The position numbers were made by a program, and so were the translations under genes. Shown one piece after another: positions 47,960 through 54,703 of a stretch of 64,000 nt of DNA (positions are counted from its first letter, which is position 1; every line of letters starts with the position of its first letter). This DNA comes from Pseudobutyrivibrio sp. (GTDB lineage Bacteria > Bacillota > Clostridia > Lachnospirales > Lachnospiraceae), in assembly GCF_015057185.1 (NCBI RefSeq), contig NZ_SVEV01000001.1, forward strand, positions 62,001 through 126,000, written 5' to 3'. The notes under the pieces are model-generated. The model saw nothing but the letters and a program-made list of their open reading frames with translations, searched no databases and was not told the DNA's origin.

Positions 47960-47965
47960 ATTATA
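47960..47965 (-). promoter_or_regulatory. Candidate -10 box of the recombinase gene
   Basis: TATAAT on the minus strand lies 55 bases upstream of the recombinase start. The -35 region is poor: ATATTG at 17 bases, or TTGTAA at 14. It lies just downstream of the dif-like site. Confidence 0.4.
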
Positions 47966-47992
47966 GTACTTCTTCTTTATTTTTACAATATC

Positions 47993-48020
47993 TATCGGAA
48001 AAACAGTTATTTATCCGATA
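47993..48020. other. Candidate dif-like Xer recombination site
   Basis: Two 11-bp arms, TATCGGAAAAA (47993-48003) and TTTATCCGATA (48010-48020), are inverted with 10 of 11 positions matching, around a 6-bp centre CAGTTA. This is the 11-6-11 layout of dif sites. Two more bases on each side (TC/GA) continue the symmetry. It lies next to a XerS-like gene and at the point where gene direction switches, as expected for a replication terminus. Alternatively it is an operator of the recombinase gene. Confidence 0.5.
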
Positions 48021-48109
48021 GATTGCTATATATTACTACACCACTATTTTTACCCCGTAAATAAGGCAATAAAAATAGTCTGTAAGTTCAACATCGTCTT
48101 CTGGGTGTG

Positions 48110-48139
48110 AGAAAAGAAAAGAACCGGTCTCCCGATTCT
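48110..48139 (-). terminator. Terminator after the radical SAM pair
   Basis: On the minus strand AGAATCGG and CCGGTTCT (48139-48132 and 48127-48120, one G-U) form a stem with a 4-base loop followed by a T/C-rich tract. It ends the acquired block on its left side. Confidence 0.7.
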
Positions 48140-48170
48140 TCTCAAAAACATTTCACTTTGTTTATACGCG

Positions 48171-49085
48171 CTATTTGCGCTTTCTTTTTCCTGTATTATC
48201 GGATCCGCGGATTTCTTCATGATAAAAATAATCCACGATTACCGGATGCCCCTGCGGAACCCTTCCATAAGGCATTTCATTATCCACAAACGGGCAATCA
48301 TACTTCTCGGCAAGTTTCTCGGCTTTGTTTTCCAGAGCCTCGAAATAGCTTCTGTTATGTTTGTTATAAATCTCATCATAGAGCGGCACTAAATCAGGAT
48401 ACTCTTCAGCGATATAGTCCATAACGGTATTCTTAAATCCGCCTCTCAGATTAAGATTCTCCAGCCAAAACAGATCACATTGGTCTTTTACACGTTCAAA
48501 GATAGCCTCAAAATCCGTAATGCCCGGAAATACCGGGGATACAAAGCATACTGTCCTGATACCGGCGTCATATATCTGCTTCATCGCAGCAATCCTTCGT
48601 TCAATGGAAACCGCTGCATCCATATCGTCCTTGAACTTCTCGTCCAGCGTATTGATCGACCACGATACTGTTACCTGTCCGAGCTCTTTTAGCAGGTCAA
48701 TATCTCTCACCACAAGGTCGGATTTTGTGCAGATCAGAATATCTGCTCCGCTCCCCCGCAGCTGTTCAAGCAGTTTCCTTGTGTTTCCGAACTCTTTTTC
48801 CTGCGGATTATACCCGTCTGTCACGGAGCCGATCACAACGCGCTGTCCGGCATATTTCTCAGGTTGCTTGATTTCAGGCCAGTGCTTGATATCAAGAAAT
48901 GTTCCCCACTCTTCCGTATGTCCTGTAAACCTTTTCATGAAAGAAGCGTAACAATACTTGCAGGCGTGCGTGCATCCGACATACGGATTCACAGAATACC
49001 CTCCCACCGGCAAGTTTGACTTTGTCATGATATTTTTGGTTTCCACATCCCTTATCAGGATATCTTCCGTTCTCACTTCTTCCAT
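48171..49085 (-). CDS. Radical SAM protein (SPL-like, COG1533 type)
   Basis: This 304-residue radical SAM enzyme has the [4Fe-4S]/SAM motif CTHACKYCYA at about residues 38-47. The context VNPYVGCTHACKYCYA is typical of the spore-photoproduct-lyase-like COG1533 group, but the lyase's own Cys is not identifiable and the length is short; the substrate is unknown. GGAGGT precedes the ATG. It overlaps the upstream gene by 13 bases, so the two are coupled. Base composition is clearly GC-richer than the core genes, suggesting acquisition. Confidence 0.85.
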   Translation of the reverse strand: MEEVRTEDILIRDVETKNIMTKSNLPVGGYSVNPYVGCTHACKYCYASFMKRFTGHTEEWGTFLDIKHWPEIKQPEKYAGQRVVIGSVTDGYNPQEKEFGNTRKLLEQLRGSGADILICTKSDLVVRDIDLLKELGQVTVSWSINTLDEKFKDDMDAAVSIERRIAAMKQIYDAGIRTVCFVSPVFPGITDFEAIFERVKDQCDLFWLENLNLRGGFKNTVMDYIAEEYPDLVPLYDEIYNKHNRSYFEALENKAEKLAEKYDCPFVDNEMPYGRVPQGHPVIVDYFYHEEIRGSDNTGKRKRK

Positions 49086-49762
49086 GCCCGCTGTACCTCC
49101 AATACCTTCTCAAATGCTTCAGGAAATTCCTGCACCATATTTCCATCGCCTATGATCGATTCAAGATCTTCCTTCATAAAAACAGGTATATTCCTTTGAT
49201 GCGCCTGATCCGTAAGCGACCATGCCCATTCCGGCTCAGTACGGATTTTTCTGCTCTGAGCGCCTGTCATGGTTCCTACAACGATCCAATCAATACTAGA
49301 AAGATCGACCTCTCCAGGATTATCAAAAAGCGGCTCAAATGTCACATGATAATGCTTTGCCCTTACATGATTCCTCAATGCTTCAATGCGCCAGAGTTCT
49401 GATCTTCTGGTAACCGTCACCCCAAACCAGGCGTTCTCAAGATCCGTTTCAAAATCCAGGAGATCAGGCCTTTTTGATAAAAATAAAAACTGATGCTGCG
49501 GATTTTTCCGGATCTTTTCAAACACCTCTTCTCGCCATTCTTCTTTCCATCCCGCAAGATCACTCATACCGGTCAGAAGGAAATTCTGCGGTCTTGCCTT
49601 GTCCATCATTTTAAGCTTGCCTTCAAAAAATTCAGGCTTACTGAAATCCGGTATCGTATGCCACCGCTTCACATTATTCCGCGCATAGCAATAATCGCAG
49701 CCTACCGTGCAGCCGATGACAAGGTTCATATTCTGGATATTGTCTTTTATACAAACACTCAT
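49073..49762 (-). CDS. DUF5131 (phage Gp37/Gp68-like) radical SAM-type protein
   Basis: The 229-residue product has GCTVGCDYCYARN near residue 20, a CxxxCxxC cluster of the radical SAM type, followed by TIPDFSKPEF and FLLTGMSDLAGW motifs seen in the Gp37/Gp68 family, whose function is unknown. The ATG at 49762 follows GTGGAG; an ATG four codons upstream overlaps that ribosome site. It is translationally coupled to a second radical SAM gene, so the two probably form a pair. No other phage genes are near. Confidence 0.83.
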   Translation of the reverse strand: MSVCIKDNIQNMNLVIGCTVGCDYCYARNNVKRWHTIPDFSKPEFFEGKLKMMDKARPQNFLLTGMSDLAGWKEEWREEVFEKIRKNPQHQFLFLSKRPDLLDFETDLENAWFGVTVTRRSELWRIEALRNHVRAKHYHVTFEPLFDNPGEVDLSSIDWIVVGTMTGAQSRKIRTEPEWAWSLTDQAHQRNIPVFMKEDLESIIGDGNMVQEFPEAFEKVLEVQRAWKK

Positions 49763-49773
49763 AGCTCTCCACA

Positions 49774-49813
49774 TAAAAAGTTATGGACATCTGCTTGCAG
49801 AAATGCCCACAAC
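49774..49813 (-). terminator. Imperfect hairpin with T-run after the cupin gene
   Basis: Minus-strand GTTGTGGGCAT and ATGTCCATAAC arms form an imperfect stem followed by TTTTT. It likely ends the cupin transcript before the DUF5131 gene. Confidence 0.5.
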
Positions 49814-49827
49814 TTTAAAACTCATAC

Positions 49828-50181
49828 TTACTCGATTACTGCATCGTCGGCGGTATACGCTTCAAGAGAACCTGCCTTCGCCTGGATACAGGCATAGCTG
49901 ATCTCAGAATCATCTGCCGCGAAGAACTGTCTTTTCCCATCCGGTGCAATACGCACGATATCACCGGCAGAAAGCTCTATATCCTCACCGTCAACTACCG
50001 CTTTTCCCTTGCCGGAAAGAATGATGTAAATCTCTTCATTGGTCTTATGATAATGAACAAAAGGAACACTCGCACCTGCCGGAAGATGGTTGATGCTGAT
50101 CTCAGCCCCTGTAAGTCCCAGCTGATCATGAAGTTCAGTTCTCGGATCGTTTGCAACACTTACCTTACTATAGTTAGACAT
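49828..50181 (-). CDS. Small cupin-domain protein under Rrf2 control
   Basis: The 117-residue single cupin barrel carries the metal site HYHKTNEEIYIILSGKG (His-x-His ... Glu) near residues 44-60 and a second motif GDIVRIAP. Such proteins bind metal and small ligands; the substrate is unknown. GGAGGT precedes the ATG at 50181; a longer reading to 50253 would run through the operators. Its promoter overlaps two GTTGT-N13-ACAAC operators, so it is predicted to be the direct target of the adjacent Rrf2 regulator. Confidence 0.85.
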   Translation of the reverse strand: MSNYSKVSVANDPRTELHDQLGLTGAEISINHLPAGASVPFVHYHKTNEEIYIILSGKGKAVVDGEDIELSAGDIVRIAPDGKRQFFAADDSEISYACIQAKAGSLEAYTADDAVIE

Positions 50182-50197
50182 TTTTGATACCTCCATT

Positions 50198-50222
50198 TGT
50201 TGTGATAGTGATTGATACAACA
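50198..50222. promoter_or_regulatory. Rrf2 operator 1 (cupin promoter, downstream site)
   Basis: TGTTGT (50198-50203), 13 bases, ACAACA (50217-50222). It covers the predicted transcription start and early leader of the cupin gene. Its centre is 42 bp from operator 2, about four helical turns. Confidence 0.75.
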
Positions 50223-50224
50223 GA

Positions 50225-50253
50225 AGTGTACCACCGCCCTGTTGTGATGTCAA
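50225..50253 (-). promoter_or_regulatory. Sigma-A promoter of the cupin gene
   Basis: On the minus strand TTGACA (50253-50248) and TACACT (50230-50225) are separated by exactly 17 bases. The -35 box lies within operator 2, and the start falls in operator 1. Confidence 0.75.
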
Positions 50254-50264
50254 GTGTTACAACA
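50240..50264. promoter_or_regulatory. Rrf2 operator 2 (cupin promoter, -35 site)
   Basis: TGTTGT (50240-50245), 13 bases, ACAACA (50259-50264). It has the same architecture as sites 1 and 3 and is centred on the -35 TTGACA of the cupin promoter. Confidence 0.75.
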
Positions 50265-50271
50265 AAACTTT

Positions 50272-50706
50272 TTAAGATTCTATCAGCTTGTTCGCATCCG
50301 CCATTACATCAGCTATGGTTATTCGCCGCATTTTATCTTCCATGGCATTCTGTATTTCTTCAAGCCTGTGATCCATGATTCTGTGAATGTTCCGTCCCAC
50401 AGGGCATAACTCATTCGGATTCTCATGGAAATGAAACAACTGTCCATTTTCGACAGGCTCCACGGCATTGTAAACATCCAGAAGCGTTATCTCCGTCAAG
50501 GATTTCTCTATATCGGCACCGCCGCTTCCCCGCTTCACTGTTACAATCTCCGCCTTCTTCAGCTGCTGCAAGAGTCTTCTGATTACCGTCGGATTTACAT
50601 TTGCGCTGGACGCAAGAAATTCACTGGTGATTTTATGGTCATTCTTAAATGTTTCAATTGCTATAAGCACATGAACCGCTATTGTAAATCTGCTTGAAAT
50701 CTGCAT
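50272..50706 (-). CDS. Rrf2 family transcriptional regulator
   Basis: This 144-residue dimeric winged-helix repressor starts MQISSRFTIAVHVLIAI and has the recognition region SANVNPTVIRRLLQQLKKAEIV at about residues 32-53 (first 20 residues are the core). It has only one Cys, in NELCPVG, so it lacks the three-Cys Fe-S site of IscR/NsrR and resembles the YwnA/CymR-like subgroup. GGAGGTGTC precedes the ATG. An operator over its own -35 predicts autorepression. The cupin gene lies downstream in the same direction. The ligand is unknown. Confidence 0.9.
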   Translation of the reverse strand: MQISSRFTIAVHVLIAIETFKNDHKITSEFLASSANVNPTVIRRLLQQLKKAEIVTVKRGSGGADIEKSLTEITLLDVYNAVEPVENGQLFHFHENPNELCPVGRNIHRIMDHRLEEIQNAMEDKMRRITIADVMADANKLIES

Positions 50707-50727
50707 TCTGACACCTCCATCAACTCT

Positions 50728-50756
50728 ATCTTAAATCATTCTCGTTGTAATTTCAA
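50728..50756 (-). promoter_or_regulatory. Promoter of the Rrf2 gene
   Basis: On the minus strand TTGAAA (50756-50751) and TAAGAT (50733-50728) are 17 bases apart. The -35 box is at the centre of operator 3. Confidence 0.65.
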
Positions 50757-50767
50757 TAGTCACAACA
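50743..50767. promoter_or_regulatory. Rrf2 operator 3 (autoregulatory site)
   Basis: CGTTGT (50743-50748), 13 bases, ACAACA (50762-50767). It has the same half-sites and spacing as operators 1 and 2 and likewise spans the -35 element. Confidence 0.7.
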
Positions 50768-50784
50768 AGGTGCGATTATCCGTT

Positions 50785-50871
50785 CTAGAATCGATCCATA
50801 TCATCCTGAGATGCCAGAGTGCTGTATGATCCCTGGTTTTTTAGCCGAGGGATCTCATGATACTTGGTCAT
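50785..50871 (-). pseudogene. Remnant of istA transposase (N-terminus only)
   Basis: The ATG at 50871 starts MTKYHEIPRLKNQG, which matches the beginning of IstA proteins (typically MTKYREILRL...G). Homology fades after about 14 residues and a stop comes at residue 29. The AAAGGAGGG ribosome site is intact. The gene was lost by an internal deletion. Confidence 0.65.
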
Positions 50872-51012
50872 AGATTTGACCCTCCTTTATCTGTAGTCAC
50901 GCTGAAGGCATGCACGTAAAGTATAAAGGAATATATGATTCAGTGGCTGCAAGGTGGCTCCAAAACTCCGGAATCAGTGGCCCTCATTCCTCCGGTTATG
51001 TGTCAATCGACA
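50785..51012 (-). mobile_element. Truncated left end of an IS21-family insertion sequence
   Basis: On the minus strand the end begins TGTCGATTGACA (51012-51001), followed by IS21-type subterminal repeats: CCGGAGGAATGAGGGCCACT, then GATTCCGGAG, then GGAGCCACC. Behind AAAGGAGGG lies an istA start. The rest of the transposase, istB and the other end are absent. It marks the right edge of the GC-rich block. Confidence 0.75.
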
Positions 51013-51031
51013 GTTAATTTTTTGGTATATA

Positions 51032-51081
51032 TTAATACCTTTCATAACGCTCTCTATCGAGATTACGCTGAAAGGTATTAA
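51032..51081. repeat. 13-bp perfect inverted repeat at the end of the HAD gene
   Basis: TTAATACCTTTCA (51032-51044) and TGAAAGGTATTAA (51069-51081) are separated by 24 bases, and the right arm overlaps the HAD stop codon. No T-run follows on either strand, so a classic terminator is doubtful. Confidence 0.6.
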
Positions 51082-51851
51082 CAAGCAACAGTATTAAATA
51101 ATCCTAGCTTCTCGCAGGCATTGTAGATTCCATCTTTATCAACGTCTGAAGTCACGTAGTCTGCAAGCTTCTTCAATTCAGGAATAGCATTTCCCATGGC
51201 AACCTTTGTCCAATCATCTGTAAACATTGAAATATCATTGCCAGAATCACCAAAAACAACAGCATCACTATAATCAGCATTAAAATAATCCATAACCTTT
51301 TTTATGCCTACAGACTTGTAGCTTGGCTCAATAAACAAATATCTTTCGTGAAATCTGCAACAAGGAAGATTATCCAGTGCTTTGAGATTTTTCTCCTCTT
51401 CTGCGCTGCAGGCTACATATGCTTTATATATATGTTCATAATCTTCAGGATTCAATCCCTTGACGATTTGTTGTTCCATATATGTATCCTTTGCGATTTC
51501 ATTAAATCGCTCATCGGGAACATATCTTACAGCTGAATTTTCAGGTTGAATTCCCCATGGGTATCCTTTCTCCTGACATTCTCTAATTAAAGTAACCACG
51601 TTTTCTTTTGGAAGTGACTGGATTCCTAATAGAGTTTTGTTAATGGTAATACCATAACCTCCATCACTTACCATATTTTCGAAACCTAAATCATTCATTA
51701 TATCAACTGCAAGAGCCTGAGCTCTGCCTGTTGCAATACAAAGAAAATGACCAGCCTTCTTAAGCTTTTGCAACGCCACGACAGTTGAGTCTGGAATATA
51801 GAAATTTTCGTATCCTATAGGTGGAAATTCCTTTATAACAAAGGCATTCAC
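51078..51851 (-). pseudogene. HAD phosphatase (Cof type) lacking the N-terminal DxDGT motif
   Basis: The frame encodes 257 residues of a Cof-type sugar-phosphate/flavin phosphatase: CIATGRAQAL (motif II region), a cap domain, the motif III Lys in SVGIKKVMDYF and motif IV VFGDSGNDISMF. The nucleophile motif DxDGT that must begin such proteins is missing; the codons just upstream read VDVNAFVI, so Asp-x-Asp is at best D-V-N. A stop lies upstream in frame and no ribosome site precedes the GTG at 51851. The 5' end was probably lost in the deletion described in the findings, leaving an inactive product. Confidence 0.75.
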
Positions 51852-51874
51852 GTCAACATTCCAGCCCTCTGCCT

Positions 51875-52105
51875 CAGTTTAGAGAAAAGCTTTTAGCCTA
51901 TATTTCTCAACTAGCCCAGGAACAGAACACAAAATATGTTAATTCCCCTCTTTCAAGAGTAGCTCTTTCAGAGTACTTATCAGTGAATCGTAGCGCAATG
52001 ATACGAGAGCTCTCAAAAATGAGAGATGATGGAATTATAGACTTTGACAAAGATACTTTTATCGTAAAGGAAATTAATAAATCTAAAGTTCCGAGTCTGC
52101 CTTAA
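51875..52105 (+). pseudogene. C-terminal DNA-binding fragment of a Crp/Fnr family regulator
   Basis: An open frame ending at the TAA at 52103-52105 encodes REKLLAYISQLAQEQ, SPLSRVALSEYLSVNRSAM and IRELSKMRDDGIIDFD. This is the helix plus winged HTH of a Crp/Fnr regulator. The cyclic-nucleotide-like N-terminal domain (about 150 residues) and the start are missing. It abuts the broken 5' end of the opposite-strand HAD gene. Its own terminator (52094-52124) survives. Confidence 0.8.
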
Positions 52106-52124
52106 TACAAGACAGACTCTTCTT
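52094..52124 (+). terminator. Terminator of the truncated regulator gene
   Basis: AGTCTG (52094-52099) with CAGACT (52113-52118) and inner CTT/AAG pairs form a stem overlapping the stop codon. CTTCTTTTATTTA follows. It may also serve the convergent channel gene weakly. Confidence 0.7.
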
Positions 52125-52128
52125 TTAT

Positions 52129-52887
52129 TTATTCCTTTGCTGACACTGCATATGGCACTGCTATAAACAGAATTCCGCCAATCATATTGCCAAGAGTAAC
52201 CCATAACAGATTATGCATATAGCCACCCATTGTTACAGCAACTCCACACGGATTTAATAATGCTTCTGTAAGAAGCGTCATATTTGCAATGCTGTGTTCA
52301 AAGCCAGTAGTAATAAATGCGAATAGACACCAGAAAATCATAATCAGCTTTCCTGCATCTGACTTAGCTCTGAAACCACACCAGGTAGCAAGACAAACCA
52401 GCATATTACAAAGAATTCCTCTTGCTACAAGTTGAGGTGCTGTGGCAGACATTTTACCAAGTGCACCATTTGCCATAAACTCTCCTACTGGTCCATTTGC
52501 AAGACCAGTAAAATTATAAATAACAGCTAAAAGAATAGAACCAACCCAGTTGCCAAGATAGCATACAATCCAAAGCTTGATTCCATCTGCAACTGTAATC
52601 TTCTTCTTTAGCATTCCTGCAGTCATAACAAGGTTATTTCCAGTAAATAACTCGGCTCCTGCGATAACTACCAAAGAAAGTGCTATGCCAAAGGAAACAC
52701 CCATTGCCATCTTAGTTACAGGAGCTCCAGCAAGCTGTCCTCCAATTGTAAAAATCAAAAGAATTCCAAACCCAATGTAAGCACCTGCAAGCATGGAGAG
52801 TAAAAAGTATCCAACTGGATTCTTCTTTAAAAACGTCACCTTACCAGCCGCACCATTGGCAGCGGCCTCAAATTCATCTTTAAACAT
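52129..52887 (-). CDS. Formate/nitrite transporter family channel, probable hydrosulfide channel
   Basis: This 252-residue pentameric membrane channel of the FNT family has six helices and family motifs AGAYIGFGILL, GAELFTGNNL, WCGFRAKSDAGK and GFEHSIANM. FocA, NirC and HSC share this fold. It directly follows asrC at the end of the sulfite reductase operon. In Clostridioides difficile the FNT next to asrABC was shown to be a hydrosulfide (HS-) channel, so export of the HS- made by AsrABC is the best inference here. Nitrite or formate cannot be excluded by sequence. A ribosome site GAGGAG lies upstream. Confidence 0.88.
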   Translation of the reverse strand: MFKDEFEAAANGAAGKVTFLKKNPVGYFLLSMLAGAYIGFGILLIFTIGGQLAGAPVTKMAMGVSFGIALSLVVIAGAELFTGNNLVMTAGMLKKKITVADGIKLWIVCYLGNWVGSILLAVIYNFTGLANGPVGEFMANGALGKMSATAPQLVARGILCNMLVCLATWCGFRAKSDAGKLIMIFWCLFAFITTGFEHSIANMTLLTEALLNPCGVAVTMGGYMHNLLWVTLGNMIGGILFIAVPYAVSAKE

Positions 52888-52905
52888 ATTTTTTCTCCTC
52901 TTTAA

Positions 52906-53892
52906 TTAGTGTTGGTTATCAAAGTGAATTCCATCCCAGTAAACAGTGTTATTCATTATTGTTTCTGGCATAAGTTCCACATCCTTTAGTGCATATTCTT
53001 TGAACTTTTCAAAGCCCACTCTATCGATAATGTAGCCAATATGCTCTTTTCTAGCTGGTGCATTTGGAGAAATATATTCTTCAACAAATGCGTATGTATT
53101 CTTGATGATTTTTACGATGTTGTCTTCATCAGCCCAGATGAGCCAATCCTTGCCTAAACGAGGATTCTTTTTGCCAGTACGTCCCATAATTGTAAGCTTA
53201 TAGTACTTCTTTTCTGAACGAGTCCAAGCTCTTGTAGGACACTTTGTAACGCAGACACCACAGCCGATACACTTTTCTGTATCGCGGACAATTTTATAAT
53301 TCTCCATACGAAGTGCACCAACAGAAAGTGACTGGCAGCCCTTTACGCAAGCATTACAACTAACACAGCGCATTGGATCATACTGTGGCATTGTCTGACC
53401 GATAATACCAAAGTCGTGCATTCTAACCTTTGCACAATCGTTAGAACATCCTGTACAAGCTACCTTGAAGTGCAAATCATTAGGGAAGATTTCCTTATCA
53501 ATTCTTCTAGCTAAATTTGATGTATTGTAGTTTGCAAAAGGACATACATTATTGCCTATGCATGCTGATACATTTCTTGTACCTGAAGCACTATAGCCCT
53601 TATCTTTATCCTCACCGTTCTGGTTGATTCCCACCTTCTCGATAATAGGCTGAAGCTTTTTGTTAACTTCCTCCATATCCTCAAGATGGATTCCTTCAAT
53701 TTCGAATCCCTGACGTGTAGTCAAATGAACATAACCATTTCCATATGTCTGGGCGATTTCCTGAACCATGCCAAGGACTTCTGCATCACAGTATCCGCCT
53801 GGAACTCTGATTCTAGAAGCACCGATGCCACGTTCTTTGGTTATTCGCCAAGCATTTTTCTTAGCTTTTTTTGTATTAATATCTAATGACAT
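52906..53892 (-). CDS. asrC: Anaerobic sulfite reductase subunit C (siroheme subunit)
   Basis: AsrC is the catalytic subunit that reduces sulfite to sulfide with siroheme and [4Fe-4S]. The 328-residue product shows GTRNVSACIGNNVCPFANY and ACTGCSNDCAK, which give the four Cys of the siroheme-linked cluster, then two ferredoxin clusters, CVSCNACVKGC and CIGCGVCVTKCP. It requires siroheme, so the damaged hemC/hemD locus nearby is notable. It is the third gene of asrA-asrB-asrC-FNT with short gaps. Confidence 0.95.
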   Translation of the reverse strand: MSLDINTKKAKKNAWRITKERGIGASRIRVPGGYCDAEVLGMVQEIAQTYGNGYVHLTTRQGFEIEGIHLEDMEEVNKKLQPIIEKVGINQNGEDKDKGYSASGTRNVSACIGNNVCPFANYNTSNLARRIDKEIFPNDLHFKVACTGCSNDCAKVRMHDFGIIGQTMPQYDPMRCVSCNACVKGCQSLSVGALRMENYKIVRDTEKCIGCGVCVTKCPTRAWTRSEKKYYKLTIMGRTGKKNPRLGKDWLIWADEDNIVKIIKNTYAFVEEYISPNAPARKEHIGYIIDRVGFEKFKEYALKDVELMPETIMNNTVYWDGIHFDNQH

Positions 53893-53910
53893 ACCTTATA
53901 CTCCTTTCTC

Positions 53911-54702
53911 TTAATCAAAAAGTTCCTTGGCCTCAGTATAGTTAAATACTGGACCATCAAGGCAAACATATTTATCATCCATCTTGCAATGTCCACACTT
54001 ACCTAGTCCGCAGCACATTTTACGCTCATAACTTGTCCAAATCTGTTCATCAGCAACACCGAGTTTTTGGATTTCCATGATAGTAAACTTAATCATGATT
54101 GGTGGTCCAACACAGATAAACACTGCATTTTTAATATCTTGAAATTTAAGATCAGGAATATATTTTGTAACCATACCAGTTGGGTCATCATATTCTTCTG
54201 GAGCATTATCAACGGTCTTGATAACATTGATAGTCTTTGACCATTCCTCAAAATCTTTCTTGAAAAGAACATCATCAGGAGATTTGAAACCAGCAATAAC
54301 AGTAGTGCTTACAGCATCAGTAGGATTCTTTGCAAAATGCTGTATAACTCCTCGCATAGGCGATACACCAGTTCCACCACCAATGATTACTATTTCCTTG
54401 CCCTTATAATTATTGATGTCAAAACCATTACCATATGGTCCACGGATGAAAAGCTTATCTCCAACATAATTCTCAAATACTTCGTCGGTAACCTTTCCTA
54501 CACGGCGGATTGTAAAGTCTACAAGACCATCTCCAATTCCGGAAACAGAAATAGGTGCCTCGCCGTATTTTGGAATAGAAATCTCAAAGAACTGTCCTGG
54601 CTTGACCTCGCCGTCAAACGCCATCCTGAAGGTATACTCTAAATCTGTATGCTTAATTACTTCTTTTATCTCGGAAAGCTGTGGTATATATTCATTCTTC
54701 AT
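53911..54702 (-). CDS. asrB: Anaerobic sulfite reductase subunit B (flavin/2Fe-2S)
   Basis: This ferredoxin-NADP reductase-like subunit passes electrons from NAD(P)H through FAD and a [2Fe-2S] centre to AsrC. The 263-residue product has the flavin motif RGPYGNGFD, nucleotide motif GGGTGVSPMRG and cluster Cys in MCCGLGKCGHC...YVCLDGP. The ATG at 54702 lies about 10 bases after GGAAAGGAG, while upstream in-frame starts overlap asrA. It begins one base after the asrA stop. Confidence 0.95.
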   Translation of the reverse strand: MKNEYIPQLSEIKEVIKHTDLEYTFRMAFDGEVKPGQFFEISIPKYGEAPISVSGIGDGLVDFTIRRVGKVTDEVFENYVGDKLFIRGPYGNGFDINNYKGKEIVIIGGGTGVSPMRGVIQHFAKNPTDAVSTTVIAGFKSPDDVLFKKDFEEWSKTINVIKTVDNAPEEYDDPTGMVTKYIPDLKFQDIKNAVFICVGPPIMIKFTIMEIQKLGVADEQIWTSYERKMCCGLGKCGHCKMDDKYVCLDGPVFNYTEAKELFD

Positions 54703-54703
54703 T

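Noticed and set aside
48520..48951. A 143-codon plus-strand open frame inside the GC-rich block
   Set aside because: It is antisense to the radical SAM gene, which has clear motifs. Higher GC simply lengthens antisense frames.
49493..49897. A 134-codon plus-strand open frame
   Set aside because: It crosses the DUF5131 gene and cupin end in antisense with no protein-family features.
46840..51012. A prophage or integrative conjugative element
   Set aside because: There is a recombinase and one protein of a phage-named family, but no capsid, terminase, replication, relaxase or secretion genes and no second attachment site was found.
50770..51080. A second dif-like copy at the right edge of the GC-rich block
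   Set aside because: Only a weak partial match to the right arm (TTATCCG near 50777) is visible; it lacks the inverted partner.
51032..51081. Inverted repeat as a terminator of the HAD gene
   Set aside because: The arms are perfect, but neither strand has a T-run after the stem. Kept only as a repeat.
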